Part shown: positions 48,658-59,977 of the stretch, piece by piece
Layout of the letters: each line of letters opens with the position of its first letter
How positions within the stretch are numbered: position 1 is the stretch's first letter
Origin: Prochlorococcus sp. AG-418-I20
GTDB taxonomy: Bacteria > Cyanobacteriota > Cyanobacteriia > PCC-6307 > Cyanobiaceae
Direction of reading: 5' to 3'
Assembly: GCA_003214175.1 (NCBI GenBank)
Contig: QCLZ01000004.1
Span: 106,802 to 170,801 of the forward strand
Length of the DNA: 64,000 nt
The notes under the pieces: generated by a model
What the model was told of the DNA's origin: nothing
The model's input: the letters and a program-made list of their open reading frames with translations, nothing else
Databases searched by the model: none
Made by a program: the position numbers and the translations under genes

Positions 48658-49332
48658 TTATTGTAATTCTCCTTCCATAATTATTCTCCTGATTGTTGAT
48701 AAGGCAATACCTGTTTGTGATCTGATTGATCGATATGAATATCCCTCATTACGCAATCTGATTACTAAAGATTCCTTTAAAGGACTTATTTTGGGCCTTC
48801 CTCCCAGATTATTTCCAGATAATTTTCTACGTAATAGTTGTTCTTTTTTCTTTTCACCTAAAGTTTTGTCTTCTAAATTTTCTAATTCATTTAAAATCGT
48901 AAAAATTGAAGAATTTGCTTTAGAGGATTCATTAGCCGCAAAAAAACCAGTCAAAGTTCGTAATTTAATATCCTTATTAATAAGTTTATTTATTATCCTC
49001 AAACATTCTTTTTTATTTTTAAATGCTCGATCAAGCTGAGTTATTATTAATTGATCGCCTTTAGATAAGCAATTTATAGCTTGATTGAGTTGGGGTTTGA
49101 TCTCTTCATCTAAACTTATAAATTCAGAGAAAACTAAATTGCAACCCTCATCCTTTAAAAATTTTATTTGCTCTTCTAAATATTCATATTGATCATGAGT
49201 AGCTCTAGCATAACCTATCGCTTTAGATCTTTTATATTTCTCAGATAGTAAAAGACGTTTCCTTTTAAATTTAAAAGTCAATGTTTTATTACATATATTT
49301 TTTACTGTATCAATAAATATATAAAAAAACAC
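48658..49332 (-). CDS. Resolvase-like protein lacking the catalytic serine
   Basis: A 224-residue member of the serine recombinase family by shape: N-terminal resolvase domain (GYARATHDQYEYLEEQIKFL at 40-59), QLDRAFKN at 100-106 and a Hin-type helix-turn-helix near 187-220 (LIRLRNEGYSYRSIR-like). In active enzymes the first block reads YARVS with the nucleophile serine; here the position is Thr45, and the second active-site Arg of DRxxR is Lys105. It is probably not a recombinase but may bind DNA. GTG 49332 is the outer start; TTG 49281 is possible. Confidence 0.75.
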   Translation of the reverse strand: MFFYIFIDTVKNICNKTLTFKFKRKRLLLSEKYKRSKAIGYARATHDQYEYLEEQIKFLKDEGCNLVFSEFISLDEEIKPQLNQAINCLSKGDQLIITQLDRAFKNKKECLRIINKLINKDIKLRTLTGFFAANESSKANSSIFTILNELENLEDKTLGEKKKEQLLRRKLSGNNLGGRPKISPLKESLVIRLRNEGYSYRSIRSQTGIALSTIRRIIMEGELQ

Positions 49333-49622
49333 TTTTTAGTACAAAAAAAATAATATTAGTAGGAATCTATCAAAAACTTATATAATTAAACTGTTCTGAT
49401 ATTTGTATTAAAAATAACGTTCTGAATACTGTTTGAATTCTAGTTGATAGAACAAAAATATTGTGTAATTAGTAACTTGTGTTATGATTTTTAAAATTAT
49501 CGATAGACTAATTAATTTTATAATTTTTTTGACTTCTATCGAATAGACTTCATTTTTGCAATGATTAATAGTTAATTCAAATTGTTTTTAGTAAAATAAG
49601 AATACAGGTTAAAAAAATTAAT
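49333..49622. promoter_or_regulatory. Divergent spacer with repeated GATAGA motifs
   Basis: A 290-base gene-free region between the resolvase-like gene and lipA. TCTATC/GATAGA occurs at 49366-49371, 49446-49451, 49503-49508 and 49535-49540. Two are extended to TCTATCAA and TTGATAGA, and two to CGATAGA and TCTATCGA. GTTCTGA is also repeated at 49393 and 49419. These may be operator sites. Confidence 0.45.
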
Positions 49623-50516
49623 TTGACTAATAATCCTAATAGTTTAATTTCAAAACCTGATTGGTTAAGAGTAAAAGCTCCGCAAGTTGAAAGAATTGGG
49701 AATACTGCAAATTTGTTAAAAGATTTAAATCTCAATACTGTATGTCAAGAGGCAAGTTGTCCAAATATTGGTGAATGTTTTGCAAGTGGAACTGCCACTT
49801 TCCTCATAATGGGTCCCGGCTGCACTAGGGCATGTCCATATTGCGATATTGATTTTGATAGATCTAAAAGAGAATTAGATCCAACAGAACCATATCGTTT
49901 AGCCGAAGCTGTTTATAGAATGCAACTCAAACATGTTGTAATCACATCCGTTAATAGAGACGATCTTGAAGATGGTGGCGCATCTCAATTTTTTGAATGT
50001 GTTTATCAAGTAAGAAAAAAATCTCCTGAAACTACTATTGAGCTTTTAATACCTGATCTTTGTGGCAACTGGAAAGCTCTTGAAAAAGTTCTTGATTCAA
50101 ATCCAAACGTTTTAAACCATAATATTGAGACTGTGTCTTCGCTATATACAAAAGTAAGACCACAGGGTAAATATGAGAGAACTCTTGAGTTGCTTAAAAG
50201 GACCAGAGAATATTCTCCCAAAGTTTATACAAAGTCAGGCTTTATGCTTGGTTTAGGGGAAAAAGATGAGGAGGTCTTGAGTCTTCTTAAGGATTTAAAA
50301 CGTAATTTCGTTGATATTGTTACTATTGGCCAGTACTTATCTCCTGGCCCTAATCATTTACCTGTTAAAAGATTTGTGAGTCCCTCAAAATTTAATTATT
50401 ATAAAGTTTTTGGTGAAAAAGATTTGGACTTTATGCAAGTAGTTAGTTCTCCTTTAACTCGTAGCAGTTACCATGCTGAAGAAATTCAAAAACTTATGAA
50501 AAAGTATCCAAGATAG
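49623..50516 (+). CDS. lipA: Lipoyl synthase
   Basis: A radical-SAM enzyme that inserts two sulfurs into protein-bound octanoate. The 297 residues carry the auxiliary cluster [12 protein letters not shown] (Cys41, 46, 52), the radical-SAM triad CTRACPYC (Cys67, 71, 74) and the C-terminal [10 protein letters not shown] with the serine ligand to the auxiliary cluster. Initiation is at TTG 49623. All catalytic features are present. Confidence 0.97.
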   Translation: MTNNPNSLISKPDWLRVKAPQVERIGNTANLLKDLNLNTVCQEASCPNIGECFASGTATFLIMGPGCTRACPYCDIDFDRSKRELDPTEPYRLAEAVYRMQLKHVVITSVNRDDLEDGGASQFFECVYQVRKKSPETTIELLIPDLCGNWKALEKVLDSNPNVLNHNIETVSSLYTKVRPQGKYERTLELLKRTREYSPKVYTKSGFMLGLGEKDEEVLSLLKDLKRNFVDIVTIGQYLSPGPNHLPVKRFVSPSKFNYYKVFGEKDLDFMQVVSSPLTRSSYHAEEIQKLMKKYPR

Positions 50517-50522
50517 TCATTT

Positions 50523-50816
50523 TCATTTATTTGAATCTACCCACTCATTTAATTTCCATTCAACTAGATCATTTTTAATCATTGGATCATTCTTAATGAT
50601 TTTTAGTGCATTTCTATAATCATTCATCTCAAGAATGAGTAATCCGCCATCACCTGGCCTTTTTAACTCATCTACTAAAAAACCACTTCTTATATTAATT
50701 CCCTCTTTTTTTAATTTTTTTATCCAATCAATATGTTCGTTAATTATTTTTTGTTTTAAATCATGATTAATTAAGTATTCTTTTTTTATAATTTCAGTTT
50801 TTACAAAGAAAGGCAT
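50523..50816 (-). CDS. YCII-related domain protein
   Basis: A 97-residue protein with a YCII-type ferredoxin-like fold: FFVKTEIIKKEYLINHDLKQ, a conserved His in INEHIDWI, the loop RSGFLVDELKRPGDGGLLILEM, and ...VEWKLNEWV. Homologues are small, with no settled function, some acting as enzymes or dimeric accessory domains. Its start is the base after the gltB stop, so it probably shares the gltB transcript. Confidence 0.8.
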   Translation of the reverse strand: MPFFVKTEIIKKEYLINHDLKQKIINEHIDWIKKLKKEGINIRSGFLVDELKRPGDGGLLILEMNDYRNALKIIKNDPMIKNDLVEWKLNEWVDSNK

Positions 50817-53800
50817 TTAAATTTTCTTTATGCCAAGCATTTCTTCTTCGCTTGGGGGAACTATTAATTTGAAAGTACTCTTATAATAAGACCAATTTTC
50901 AATTATTTTGGCGGCTTTAAAGCTATTTGTTTTTGCTCGATATTCTCTAATAATTCCCAATAAGATATCTTCCTGCTTTGATGTAGTTAATTTATGAATG
51001 CTAACTATTTCTTTATTAATTTTATTACTCAAATCATTATTTTCATCGATTATAAAAGCTATTCCACCAGTCATACCCGCACCAATATTCCTTCCTGTGG
51101 AACCTAGAATAACTACTTTTCCTCCAGTCATGTATTCACAACAATGATCACCTGCTCCTTCGGTTACCGCTGTAGCACCACTATTCCTTACTGCAAATCT
51201 TTCGCCCGATTTCCCTAATGCAAATAATTTCCCACCTGTTGCTCCGTAAAGACAGGTGTTTCCTAAAATAACCTGTTCGGAGGAAGTTTTATCTATTTTG
51301 GGTGGAATTATTGTGAGTATTCCTCCATTCATTCCTTTACAAACATAATCATTAGCTTCCCCGATTAATTGAACATTCATTCCCTTCAATAAAAAAGCAC
51401 CAAAGCTTTGTCCTGCATATCCTTTGAAATTTAAGTTGAGTTCGCCATTGAAGCCAGTGTTGCCATGAAGTTCTGCGATTTCGCCTGATATTTTCGCACA
51501 AACACTTCTATCTGTATTTTTTATCTCAATTTCTTTGGTTAATATTTCGTGATTTTTAATTGAATCTATAAATTCAGTATCATACAAAAATTCGTCTTCT
51601 AATACAGAACCATTACTATGAGCATTCTTTGAATGTTTTAACCATGATCTATCAGAGGTTGAGTGTTTATTTACTAAAGAAGAAAGATCAATATTAGAAG
51701 TTTTTGGAAGATCGATATTTCTTGCAGAAAGAAATTCTTGATTACCAATCAGTTCTTCCATATTAGAAACACCGATTCTACTCATTATCTGTCTTACTTC
51801 TTCAGCAATATACAAGAAAAAATTGACAACATTTCCGGGAATACCTTTAAATCTTTTTCTTAATTCTTCTTTTTGAGTGGCGACTCCAACAGGACACTTG
51901 TTTGTATGACAAACCCGAGCCATTATGCATCCTTCAGCAATCATAGCTACAGAACCAAATCCGTATTCTTCAGCACCTAGTAAAGCTGCAATAACTACAT
52001 CCCAGCCTGTTTTAAGACCTCCATCAGTTCTCAAAATTACTCTTTCACGTAAGTTATTCTCTAAGAGAGATTTATGAACCTCAGCAACACCTAGTTCCCA
52101 TGGTAAACCTGCATGTTTAATAGAACTCAGGGGTGAAGCACCTGTACCCCCGTCATGGCCTGATATTTGAATTACATCTGCATTGGCTTTGCTTACTCCA
52201 GCAGCAATAGTGCCTATACCAATTTCAGAAACAAGTTTAACGCTTACTTTCGCTTTTGGATGAACTTGGTGTAGGTCATGGATCAGTTGAGCTAAATCTT
52301 CAATTGAATAGATATCATGATGCGGGGGAGGAGATATTAAAGCTACTCCAGGCTTACTGTTTCTTAGTTTTGCGATGTAAGAATCAACTTTTGGACCAGG
52401 CAATTGTCCCCCTTCTCCGGGTTTTGCACCTTGAGCCATTTTAATTTCGAGTTGTTTACCACTTCTTAGATATTCAGGTGTGACTCCAAATCTTCCTGAT
52501 GCTATTTGTTTGATAGCTGAGCATGCGGTGTCTCCATTCTCTAGACCTTTAATAAATGGCAACGTCGCTGATTGAGTATTTTCATCTATATCATTTAAAA
52601 CATTAAAACGAGCTGGATCTTCTCCTCCTTCTCCACTATTACTTTTTCCTCCAATTCTATTCATTGCAACTGCTAAAACTTCATGTGCTTCTCTGGATAA
52701 AGCACCTAAACTCATTCCTCCAGTACAGAACCTTTTGCAAATTGATTCAACACTCTCAACTTCTTCTAATGGAATACTTTTTCTTTGTGAATTAATTGTT
52801 AGTAAATCTCTTAGAGATGTTGTCGGTCTATTACTAATAAGTTTTTTGTAAATTTCAAAATGATCGTATCCAGGCCCTTGTTTTACTGCTGAATGTAAAA
52901 CTTTGGACATCTCTGGGTTATTGGAATGATATTCTCCATTATTTCTAAATTGTACAAATCCTAAAAATTCTAATTTCTTTAAATCAATCTCTGGATAGGC
53001 TTTTGTATGTATTGAAAGTGTTTCATTTGTTAATTCTTTTAATGTTATGCCAGCGATACGGCTTGTTGTACCATCAAAAGCAATTTTTATTAAGTCAGAT
53101 CCAAGGCCTACAGCTTCAAAAATTTGTGCACCATGGTAACTAGATAAAAGTGAGATGCCTATTTTCGAGAGAATTTTTCTTAGACCGTCTTCTAGAGCTT
53201 TTTTAATATTTTCTTGAACATTAATTATTGATAATGGATTTATTTTTTTGCTGTCAATAAGTTTTTGTGTTTTTGGATGTTTTAACCAGTTTCTACCTGC
53301 TTCGAAGGTCAACCAAGGACAAACCGCGCTTGCACCATAACCAATCAAGCAAGCCAGGTGATGTGTGCTCCAACATTGACCTGTTTCAATGATTAGAGAA
53401 GCTTTTAGCCTGATTTCTTTTTTTAGAAGGTAATGATGAATTGCTCCAATAGCAAGTAAAGGAGGAATAAAGGTCTTTGTAGGATTAATACCCTTATCAG
53501 AAATAATAATTAAAGAGCAACCTTCTTTTATAGAGAGCTCACTCTGTTTGCAAATTGCTTTTAATTGGTTCTCTAAGCCTTGAACACCTTCCTTAATATC
53601 AAACAAACTTGAAATTGTTTGAGATTTAATTTTTGATTTTTTAATGGAAATGAGTTCTTCCTCATTGAGAATTGGACTTTGTAAATGAACAAAAGGTTTA
53701 GGATCTTTAATCTCAAATGGTGTACATCTTTCTCCAAGATGCATTTCTAAACTCATGACCAATTTTTCTCTTAAAGGATCAATAGGAGGATTTGTAACTT

Positions 53801-55388
53801 GTGCAAATCTTTGCTTGAAATAGTCGTATAAAATATGTGGTTTTGAAGAAAGCACTGCTAGTGGGATATCATCGCCCATGCAATAGGTAGGCTCTTTTGC
53901 TACCGAAGCCATTGAATCCAAGATAAGATCATTATCTTCTGCTGAAAACCCGTATGCAGTTTGTTGTTGTAACAACTCAAGGTCTTTGAGTTTACAGTCT
54001 TTAAACCATTCATTATTCTCAATTTTTATAGTTCTATTAATAAGGAGGTTTTTATAATCATGCCTTTTAGCTGCTTCAGATTTCACCTCCCAATTTCTAA
54101 GGATTTTATTTTTATGAAAATCAACTGCCAACATTTGTCCTGGACCTAATCGACCTTTTTCTATTACTCTTTTCTCTTCAAGATCTACTACTCCTGTTTC
54201 AGAACCCATTATTACAAAACCATCATTTGTGATTGAATATCTTGCTGGTCTCAGGCCATTTCTATCAAGCGTTGCTCCCACAAAATTCCCATCAGCAAAT
54301 ACAAGGAGCGCTGGACCATCCCAAGCTTCTTGTAGGCTTGCAGAATATTCATAAAAAGCTTTTATATCTTCTCTCTGTTCAAGCTCTGGTTGATCTCTAA
54401 ATGCTTCAGGAACAAGTTTTAATAATGAGTCAGTAATGGGCTGACCTGAACGAATATTTATTTCAAGAGTTGCATCAAGATTTGATGAATCACTTTTATT
54501 TATATCTACGATTGGCTTAATTTCGTTAGATAAATCTCCCCAAAAATCATCTATATGAGTTTCTGATGCTTTAGCCCAGTTAATATTACCTAAAAGAGTA
54601 TTAATTTCACCGTTGTGCCCTAAGAATCTCATTGGCTGAGCTAGCGGCCATTTTGGAAGTGTATTAGTACTAAACCTCCTATGGTAAACGGAAAATGAGA
54701 CTTTAAAACTTTCTTCTTTCAAGTCCTGATAAAATTCAGATAATATTTCAGAACGAACCATACCTTTATATACAACTGTTTTTGAACTTAGTGAGGCAAA
54801 ATAAAATTCACAATCCCCAACATGGTTTTTAAAACTTTCTCTTATTTTTTTCTCAATTCTTTTTCTTAATTGAAATAAAAGCCTCTCAATATCAATCTGA
54901 TCTTTTTTATCTATGAATAAAATCCACTGACATATAAATGGAGCATTTGCTTTAGCCAAAGGACCTAAGATTTCATTATTAACAGGAACTCTTCTCCAAG
55001 ATGTTTTGTTTATTCTTAATTTTTTTGCTTCCTCCTCGCATATTGATTTACATTCTTCAATTTTCTTTTTTTTATTAGGCATAAAAATCATGCCTAAGCC
55101 TTTGTAATAGTCTTTCTTGTTTTTGGGATTAAATTCTTTTTCTAAGTAATTCCATGGTATTGAACATAAAATGCCCGCTCCATCACCTGAGTCACTATCA
55201 CCTCCACAACCTCCTCTATGCTCCATGCAGTTAAGGCCTTTTAGGGATTGTTTAAGGATCCAGTTGCTTTCTAAACCTTTAATATTTGCTATAAAACCAA
55301 CTCCACACGCATCTTTTTCACCAATTATTCCATTTGGGGAATAACTATCTTGATATGGCCCAACAATTCTTTTGATACTCTCGCCCAT
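50817..55388 (-). CDS. gltB: Ferredoxin-dependent glutamate synthase
   Basis: Converts glutamine and 2-oxoglutarate into two glutamates, the main nitrogen assimilation step after glutamine synthetase. The 1523-residue protein has the N-terminal amidotransferase Cys in KDACGVGFIA, an FMN-binding central barrel (GGKSNSGEGGEDPARF, SVKLVSEIGIGTIAAGVSKA), the 3Fe-4S cysteines in CIMARVCHTNKCPVG near residue 1155-1165, and the C-terminal glycine-rich helix domain (GNTCLYGATGGKLFALGKSG). No gltD NADPH subunit is next to it, consistent with the ferredoxin type. Confidence 0.95.
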   Translation of the reverse strand: MGESIKRIVGPYQDSYSPNGIIGEKDACGVGFIANIKGLESNWILKQSLKGLNCMEHRGGCGGDSDSGDGAGILCSIPWNYLEKEFNPKNKKDYYKGLGMIFMPNKKKKIEECKSICEEEAKKLRINKTSWRRVPVNNEILGPLAKANAPFICQWILFIDKKDQIDIERLLFQLRKRIEKKIRESFKNHVGDCEFYFASLSSKTVVYKGMVRSEILSEFYQDLKEESFKVSFSVYHRRFSTNTLPKWPLAQPMRFLGHNGEINTLLGNINWAKASETHIDDFWGDLSNEIKPIVDINKSDSSNLDATLEINIRSGQPITDSLLKLVPEAFRDQPELEQREDIKAFYEYSASLQEAWDGPALLVFADGNFVGATLDRNGLRPARYSITNDGFVIMGSETGVVDLEEKRVIEKGRLGPGQMLAVDFHKNKILRNWEVKSEAAKRHDYKNLLINRTIKIENNEWFKDCKLKDLELLQQQTAYGFSAEDNDLILDSMASVAKEPTYCMGDDIPLAVLSSKPHILYDYFKQRFAQVTNPPIDPLREKLVMSLEMHLGERCTPFEIKDPKPFVHLQSPILNEEELISIKKSKIKSQTISSLFDIKEGVQGLENQLKAICKQSELSIKEGCSLIIISDKGINPTKTFIPPLLAIGAIHHYLLKKEIRLKASLIIETGQCWSTHHLACLIGYGASAVCPWLTFEAGRNWLKHPKTQKLIDSKKINPLSIINVQENIKKALEDGLRKILSKIGISLLSSYHGAQIFEAVGLGSDLIKIAFDGTTSRIAGITLKELTNETLSIHTKAYPEIDLKKLEFLGFVQFRNNGEYHSNNPEMSKVLHSAVKQGPGYDHFEIYKKLISNRPTTSLRDLLTINSQRKSIPLEEVESVESICKRFCTGGMSLGALSREAHEVLAVAMNRIGGKSNSGEGGEDPARFNVLNDIDENTQSATLPFIKGLENGDTACSAIKQIASGRFGVTPEYLRSGKQLEIKMAQGAKPGEGGQLPGPKVDSYIAKLRNSKPGVALISPPPHHDIYSIEDLAQLIHDLHQVHPKAKVSVKLVSEIGIGTIAAGVSKANADVIQISGHDGGTGASPLSSIKHAGLPWELGVAEVHKSLLENNLRERVILRTDGGLKTGWDVVIAALLGAEEYGFGSVAMIAEGCIMARVCHTNKCPVGVATQKEELRKRFKGIPGNVVNFFLYIAEEVRQIMSRIGVSNMEELIGNQEFLSARNIDLPKTSNIDLSSLVNKHSTSDRSWLKHSKNAHSNGSVLEDEFLYDTEFIDSIKNHEILTKEIEIKNTDRSVCAKISGEIAELHGNTGFNGELNLNFKGYAGQSFGAFLLKGMNVQLIGEANDYVCKGMNGGILTIIPPKIDKTSSEQVILGNTCLYGATGGKLFALGKSGERFAVRNSGATAVTEGAGDHCCEYMTGGKVVILGSTGRNIGAGMTGGIAFIIDENNDLSNKINKEIVSIHKLTTSKQEDILLGIIREYRAKTNSFKAAKIIENWSYYKSTFKLIVPPSEEEMLGIKKI

Positions 55389-55583
55389 AGATTATTTAAT
55401 TCCACTTAAGTGATATATGTATTTCCATTATAAAAAAAATTTGAAAATAAATCTAAAGATAATGAATATTTAGCAAAGAATTTTAATTTGACAAATTTTT
55501 TAAAAAATATGATTAAAAACTTTTAGTTGGTGCTCGTAAAAGGTTATGATGGATAGATGTTTATTTTTATCCAAATATAATAG
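55389..55583. promoter_or_regulatory. Divergent spacer gltB / str operon
   Basis: 195 non-coding bases. For rpsL a plausible promoter is TTTAGT (55522-55527), a 17-base gap and TATGAT (55545-55550), 34 bases before the ATG. The match to consensus is moderate and there is no experimental support. Confidence 0.4.
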
Positions 55584-55958
55584 ATGCCTACCATCTCGCA
55601 ATTAATAGGTTCAGAAAGAAAACGTCTGACTAGGAAAACAAAATCTCCTGCTTTAAAAGCTTGTCCTGAGAGGAGAGGGGTATGTACAAGAGTCTATACA
55701 TCTACACCCAAAAAACCTAATTCAGCTTTGAGAAAAGTAGCTAGGGTTAGATTAACTTCAGGCTTCGAAGTAACAGCTTACATTCCTGGAATTGGACATA
55801 ATTTGCAAGAGCACTCTGTAGTGCTGCTTAGGGGCGGTAGAGTTAAGGATTTGCCAGGAGTTAGATATCATATAATTAGAGGAACTCTAGATACTGCTGG
55901 GGTCAAAGATAGACGTCAATCCAGATCTAAGTATGGAGCAAAAGCTCCAAAAGATTAA
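55584..55958 (+). CDS. rpsL: 30S ribosomal protein S12
   Basis: Decoding-centre protein. The 124 residues carry [13 protein letters not shown], the [15 protein letters not shown] block and [14 protein letters not shown], where streptomycin-resistance changes occur in other bacteria. First gene of the str operon. Lys43-equivalent in KKPNSALRK is wild type. Confidence 0.98.
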   Translation: MPTISQLIGSERKRLTRKTKSPALKACPERRGVCTRVYTSTPKKPNSALRKVARVRLTSGFEVTAYIPGIGHNLQEHSVVLLRGGRVKDLPGVRYHIIRGTLDTAGVKDRRQSRSKYGAKAPKD

Positions 55959-55986
55959 TTTGTAAACATCAATTTCTTAAAAAAAA

Positions 55987-56457
55987 ATGTCACGTCGTAA
56001 TGCAGCAGTAAAAAGACCTGTTCTTCCAGATCCTCAGTTTAATAGTCGTCTGGCTTCAATGATGGTTTCTCGATTAATGAAGCATGGTAAAAAATCTACA
56101 GCTCAAAGAATATTGTCTGATGCTTTTTCATTAATTAGTGAGAGGACTGGTGGTAATGCAGTTGAATTATTTGAAACAGCTGTAAAAAATGCAACCCCGC
56201 TTGTTGAAGTAAGAGCAAGAAGAGTTGGAGGAGCAACATATCAGGTACCCATGGAGGTGCGCCAAGAAAGGGGTACCGCAATGGCGTTAAGATGGCTTGT
56301 TACATTCTCTCGCGCAAGAAATGGCAAAAGTATGTCCCAAAAACTCGCTGGTGAGTTGATGGATGCCGCGAATGAAACTGGTAGCGCGGTGAAAAAAAGA
56401 GAAGATACTCACAAAATGGCTGAAGCTAATAAAGCATTTGCTCATTACCGATACTAA
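55987..56457 (+). CDS. rpsG: 30S ribosomal protein S7
   Basis: Head-domain assembly protein at the E site. The 156 residues include [39 protein letters not shown] and the C-terminal [20 protein letters not shown]. Standard length. The ATG is 29 bases after rpsL. Confidence 0.98.
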   Translation: MSRRNAAVKRPVLPDPQFNSRLASMMVSRLMKHGKKSTAQRILSDAFSLISERTGGNAVELFETAVKNATPLVEVRARRVGGATYQVPMEVRQERGTAMALRWLVTFSRARNGKSMSQKLAGELMDAANETGSAVKKREDTHKMAEANKAFAHYRY

Positions 56458-56553
56458 TTTCGTCAAAAAGGTACTTAATTAGTTTATTATTAAAAAAGTT
56501 TGCTTTTAGTGTGAACTATACTTATCAAAATTATTTTATTTGGAGCTTTAAAA

Positions 56554-58629
56554 TTGGCACGCGACTTTCCCCTAGAACGAGTAAGAAACATAGGTATAGC
56601 CGCTCATATTGATGCAGGGAAGACAACAACAACAGAAAGAATCTTGTTTTATTCAGGAGTAGTTCACAAGATAGGTGAGGTTCATGATGGTGCTGCTGTA
56701 ACAGATTGGATGGCTCAAGAAAGAGAACGAGGAATTACAATCACTGCAGCTGCGATATCTACCAGTTGGCAAGATCATAGAATAAACATTATAGATACAC
56801 CAGGTCACGTTGACTTTACTATTGAAGTAGAAAGGTCAATGCGAGTCTTGGACGGAGTCATAGCTGTATTTTGCGCAGTTGGTGGAGTTCAACCTCAATC
56901 TGAAACAGTTTGGCGTCAAGCAGATAGATATTCTGTTCCAAGAATGGTTTTTGTTAATAAAATGGATAGGACTGGTGCAGATTTTCTAAAAGTTAACACA
57001 CAAATTAAAGAAAGACTAAAGGCCAATGCACTTCCAATTCAGCTACCTATTGGAGCTGAAGGTGATCTTACTGGCATTATTGATTTAGTAGCTAACAAAG
57101 CATACCTTTACAAGAATGACTTAGGTACTGATATTGAAGAAGCACCAATTCCATCTGAAATGGAGGAGGAGGCTGCTGAGTGGAGATTCAAGTTGATGGA
57201 GAGTGTCGCAGAAAATGATGAAGAGTTAATTGAAAGTTTCCTTGAAACAGGAGAATTATCCGAAGAACAACTGAAAAAAGGAATAAGGGAAGGGGTTTTA
57301 AAACATGGGCTAGTTCCCGTACTGTGTGGGTCTGCTTTTAAGAATAAAGGCGTCCAACTTGTATTAGACGCTGTAGTTGATTACTTGCCAGCTCCAGTTG
57401 ATGTGAAACCAATACAAGGGGTTTTGCCAAGTGGGAAAGAAGATGTTAGACCTTCAGATGATAATGCTCCTTTCAGTGCATTAGCTTTTAAAGTGATGTC
57501 AGATCCCTATGGGAAATTAACCTTTGTAAGGATGTATTCAGGTGTTCTCTCAAAGGGTAGTTATGTAATGAATTCTACAAAAGATGCTAAAGAGAGAATA
57601 TCTAGATTAGTCATTCTAAAGGCTGATGAAAGAGAGGAGGTTGATGAATTGAGAGCTGGGGATTTAGGTGCTGTATTAGGTCTTAAGAACACAACAACTG
57701 GCGATACTTTATGTAATACAGAAGATCCAATAGTTTTGGAAACATTGTTTATCCCTGAACCAGTTATCTCAGTGGCTGTAGAGCCAAAAACCAAAGGAGA
57801 TATGGAGAAACTATCCAAAGCTTTAACAGCTTTGTCTGAAGAGGATCCAACATTTAGGGTAAGTACAGATCCAGAGACGAATCAAACTGTTATTGCTGGT
57901 ATGGGTGAGTTACATCTTGAGATTCTTGTTGACAGAATGTTAAGAGAATTTAAAGTTGAAGCTAATATTGGAGCTCCTCAGGTTTCTTATAGGGAGACTA
58001 TTAGGTCAAGTTCTAAAGGTGAAGGTAAATATGCAAGACAAACAGGAGGAAAAGGTCAATATGGTCATGTTGTGATCGAAATGGAACCTGCTGAGGTTGG
58101 TAAAGGCTTTGAATTTGTTAACAAAATTGTTGGTGGATCAATACCAAAAGAGTTCATTGGTCCAGCATCTAATGGAATGAAAGAAACTTGCGAATCTGGT
58201 GTTCTTGCCGGTTATCCACTCATTGATGTAAAAGTAACACTAGTCGATGGTTCATTCCACGATGTAGACTCATCTGAAATGGCCTTCAAAATTGCAGGTT
58301 CCATGGCTTTTAAAGATGGGGTTAAAAAATGCAACCCTGTGCTCTTAGAGCCTATGATGAAAGTTGAGGTCGAAAGTCCTGACGACTTTCTTGGATCTGT
58401 AATTGGTGATCTTTCTTCTAGAAGAGGTCAAGTAGAAGGACAATCTGTTGACGATGGATTGTCTAAGGTACAGGCCAAAGTGCCATTAGCCGAAATGTTC
58501 GGTTATGCCACCCAACTCCGATCAATGACTCAAGGTCGGGGTATATTTTCAATGGAGTTCGCAAACTATGAGGAAGTTCCTCGTAATGTTGCTGAAGCTA
58601 TCATTTCCAAGAATCAGGGCAACTCCTGA
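56554..58629 (+). CDS. fusA: Elongation factor G
   Basis: GTPase that drives ribosomal translocation. The 691 residues have the G1 loop [14 protein letters not shown], switch region [18 protein letters not shown]3 DTPGHVDF, G4 NKMD and domains II-V with the usual spacing. Initiation is at TTG 56554 (spacer 96 bases). The operon order rpsL-rpsG-fusA-tuf is universal. Confidence 0.98.
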   Translation: MARDFPLERVRNIGIAAHIDAGKTTTTERILFYSGVVHKIGEVHDGAAVTDWMAQERERGITITAAAISTSWQDHRINIIDTPGHVDFTIEVERSMRVLDGVIAVFCAVGGVQPQSETVWRQADRYSVPRMVFVNKMDRTGADFLKVNTQIKERLKANALPIQLPIGAEGDLTGIIDLVANKAYLYKNDLGTDIEEAPIPSEMEEEAAEWRFKLMESVAENDEELIESFLETGELSEEQLKKGIREGVLKHGLVPVLCGSAFKNKGVQLVLDAVVDYLPAPVDVKPIQGVLPSGKEDVRPSDDNAPFSALAFKVMSDPYGKLTFVRMYSGVLSKGSYVMNSTKDAKERISRLVILKADEREEVDELRAGDLGAVLGLKNTTTGDTLCNTEDPIVLETLFIPEPVISVAVEPKTKGDMEKLSKALTALSEEDPTFRVSTDPETNQTVIAGMGELHLEILVDRMLREFKVEANIGAPQVSYRETIRSSSKGEGKYARQTGGKGQYGHVVIEMEPAEVGKGFEFVNKIVGGSIPKEFIGPASNGMKETCESGVLAGYPLIDVKVTLVDGSFHDVDSSEMAFKIAGSMAFKDGVKKCNPVLLEPMMKVEVESPDDFLGSVIGDLSSRRGQVEGQSVDDGLSKVQAKVPLAEMFGYATQLRSMTQGRGIFSMEFANYEEVPRNVAEAIISKNQGNS

Positions 58630-58674
58630 TCTCTAAACTAAAACACTCTTAAACCCTCGATTCTTTAATTCAAA

Positions 58675-59874
58675 ATGGCTCGCGAGAAGTTCGAAAGGAA
58701 CAAACCACATGTCAACATAGGCACAATTGGCCACGTTGACCATGGAAAAACAACACTTACAGCTGCTATTACAAACGTATTAGCAAAAAAAGGTCAAGCC
58801 CAAGCTCAAGACTACGGAGACATTGATGGTGCTCCCGAAGAAAGAGAGCGTGGCATCACCATTAATACAGCTCACGTTGAATATGAAACGGAAGGCAGAC
58901 ATTATGCTCATGTCGACTGCCCAGGGCATGCTGATTATGTAAAAAACATGATTACAGGAGCTGCTCAAATGGACGGAGCTATCTTAGTTTGTGCAGCGAC
59001 AGATGGTCCTATGGCACAAACAAAAGAACATATTCTTCTAGCTAAACAGGTTGGAGTACCAGCTCTTGTAGTAGCTTTAAACAAGTGCGATATGGTTGAC
59101 GATGAAGAAATTATTGAGCTTGTCGAAATGGAAATTAGAGAACTTTTAGATAGTTACGATTTCCCTGGAGATGATATTCCCATTGTTCAAGTTTCTGGAT
59201 TAAAAGCTCTTGAAGGAGATTCAACCTGGGAATCAAAGATTGAAGAACTCATGAAAGCAGTTGATGCTAGTATCCCTGAACCAGAAAGAGAAGTTGACAA
59301 ACCATTTTTGATGGCAATTGAAGATGTTTTCTCAATTACTGGTAGAGGAACTGTAGCTACTGGTAGAATTGAGAGAGGTAAAGTAAAGGTTGGAGAAGAA
59401 GTAGAAATAGTAGGAATAAGAGATACAAAAGTAACAACTGTTACTGGAGTTGAAATGTTCCGTAAACTTCTTGATGAAGGAATGGCTGGCGATAACGTTG
59501 GTTTACTTTTACGTGGAGTGCAGAAAGAGGATATTGAGAGAGGAATGGTTCTTGTTAAGAAGGGATCCATAACCCCTCATACTCAGTTTGAAGGAGAGGT
59601 TTACGTTCTAAAAAAAGAAGAAGGTGGAAGACACACTCCTTTCTTTGCAGGATATAGACCTCAATTTTATATCAGGACAACTGATGTAACCGGTCAAATC
59701 ACAGCATTTACCTCTGATGATGGCTCAAATGTCGAAATGGTTATGCCAGGAGACAGAATTAAAATGACTGGGGAATTAATATGCCCAGTAGCTATTGAAC
59801 AAGGTATGCGATTCGCTATTCGTGAAGGAGGCCGTACTATTGGAGCTGGAGTTGTTTCTAAAATTCTCAAATAA
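58675..59874 (+). CDS. tuf: Elongation factor Tu
   Basis: Delivers aminoacyl-tRNA to the ribosome. The 399 residues show [26 protein letters not shown] and the C-terminal beta-barrel ending VSKILK. A single tuf is seen here. It follows fusA by 45 bases. Highly conserved sequence and length. Confidence 0.99.
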   Translation: MAREKFERNKPHVNIGTIGHVDHGKTTLTAAITNVLAKKGQAQAQDYGDIDGAPEERERGITINTAHVEYETEGRHYAHVDCPGHADYVKNMITGAAQMDGAILVCAATDGPMAQTKEHILLAKQVGVPALVVALNKCDMVDDEEIIELVEMEIRELLDSYDFPGDDIPIVQVSGLKALEGDSTWESKIEELMKAVDASIPEPEREVDKPFLMAIEDVFSITGRGTVATGRIERGKVKVGEEVEIVGIRDTKVTTVTGVEMFRKLLDEGMAGDNVGLLLRGVQKEDIERGMVLVKKGSITPHTQFEGEVYVLKKEEGGRHTPFFAGYRPQFYIRTTDVTGQITAFTSDDGSNVEMVMPGDRIKMTGELICPVAIEQGMRFAIREGGRTIGAGVVSKILK

Positions 59875-59977
59875 CATTTGAATTTTAAGAATTTAACCTC
59901 AAGCATCTAAGATAGATTATATGGATATACGGGTCATTGATTAACAATGACCCTCCACATGAAGTTAATTTAAAATT

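Noticed and set aside
59187..59570. 127-codon minus-strand frame opposite tuf
   Set aside because: It is Ser/Pro/Thr-rich with no start context or family likeness, a typical shadow of a highly biased conserved gene.
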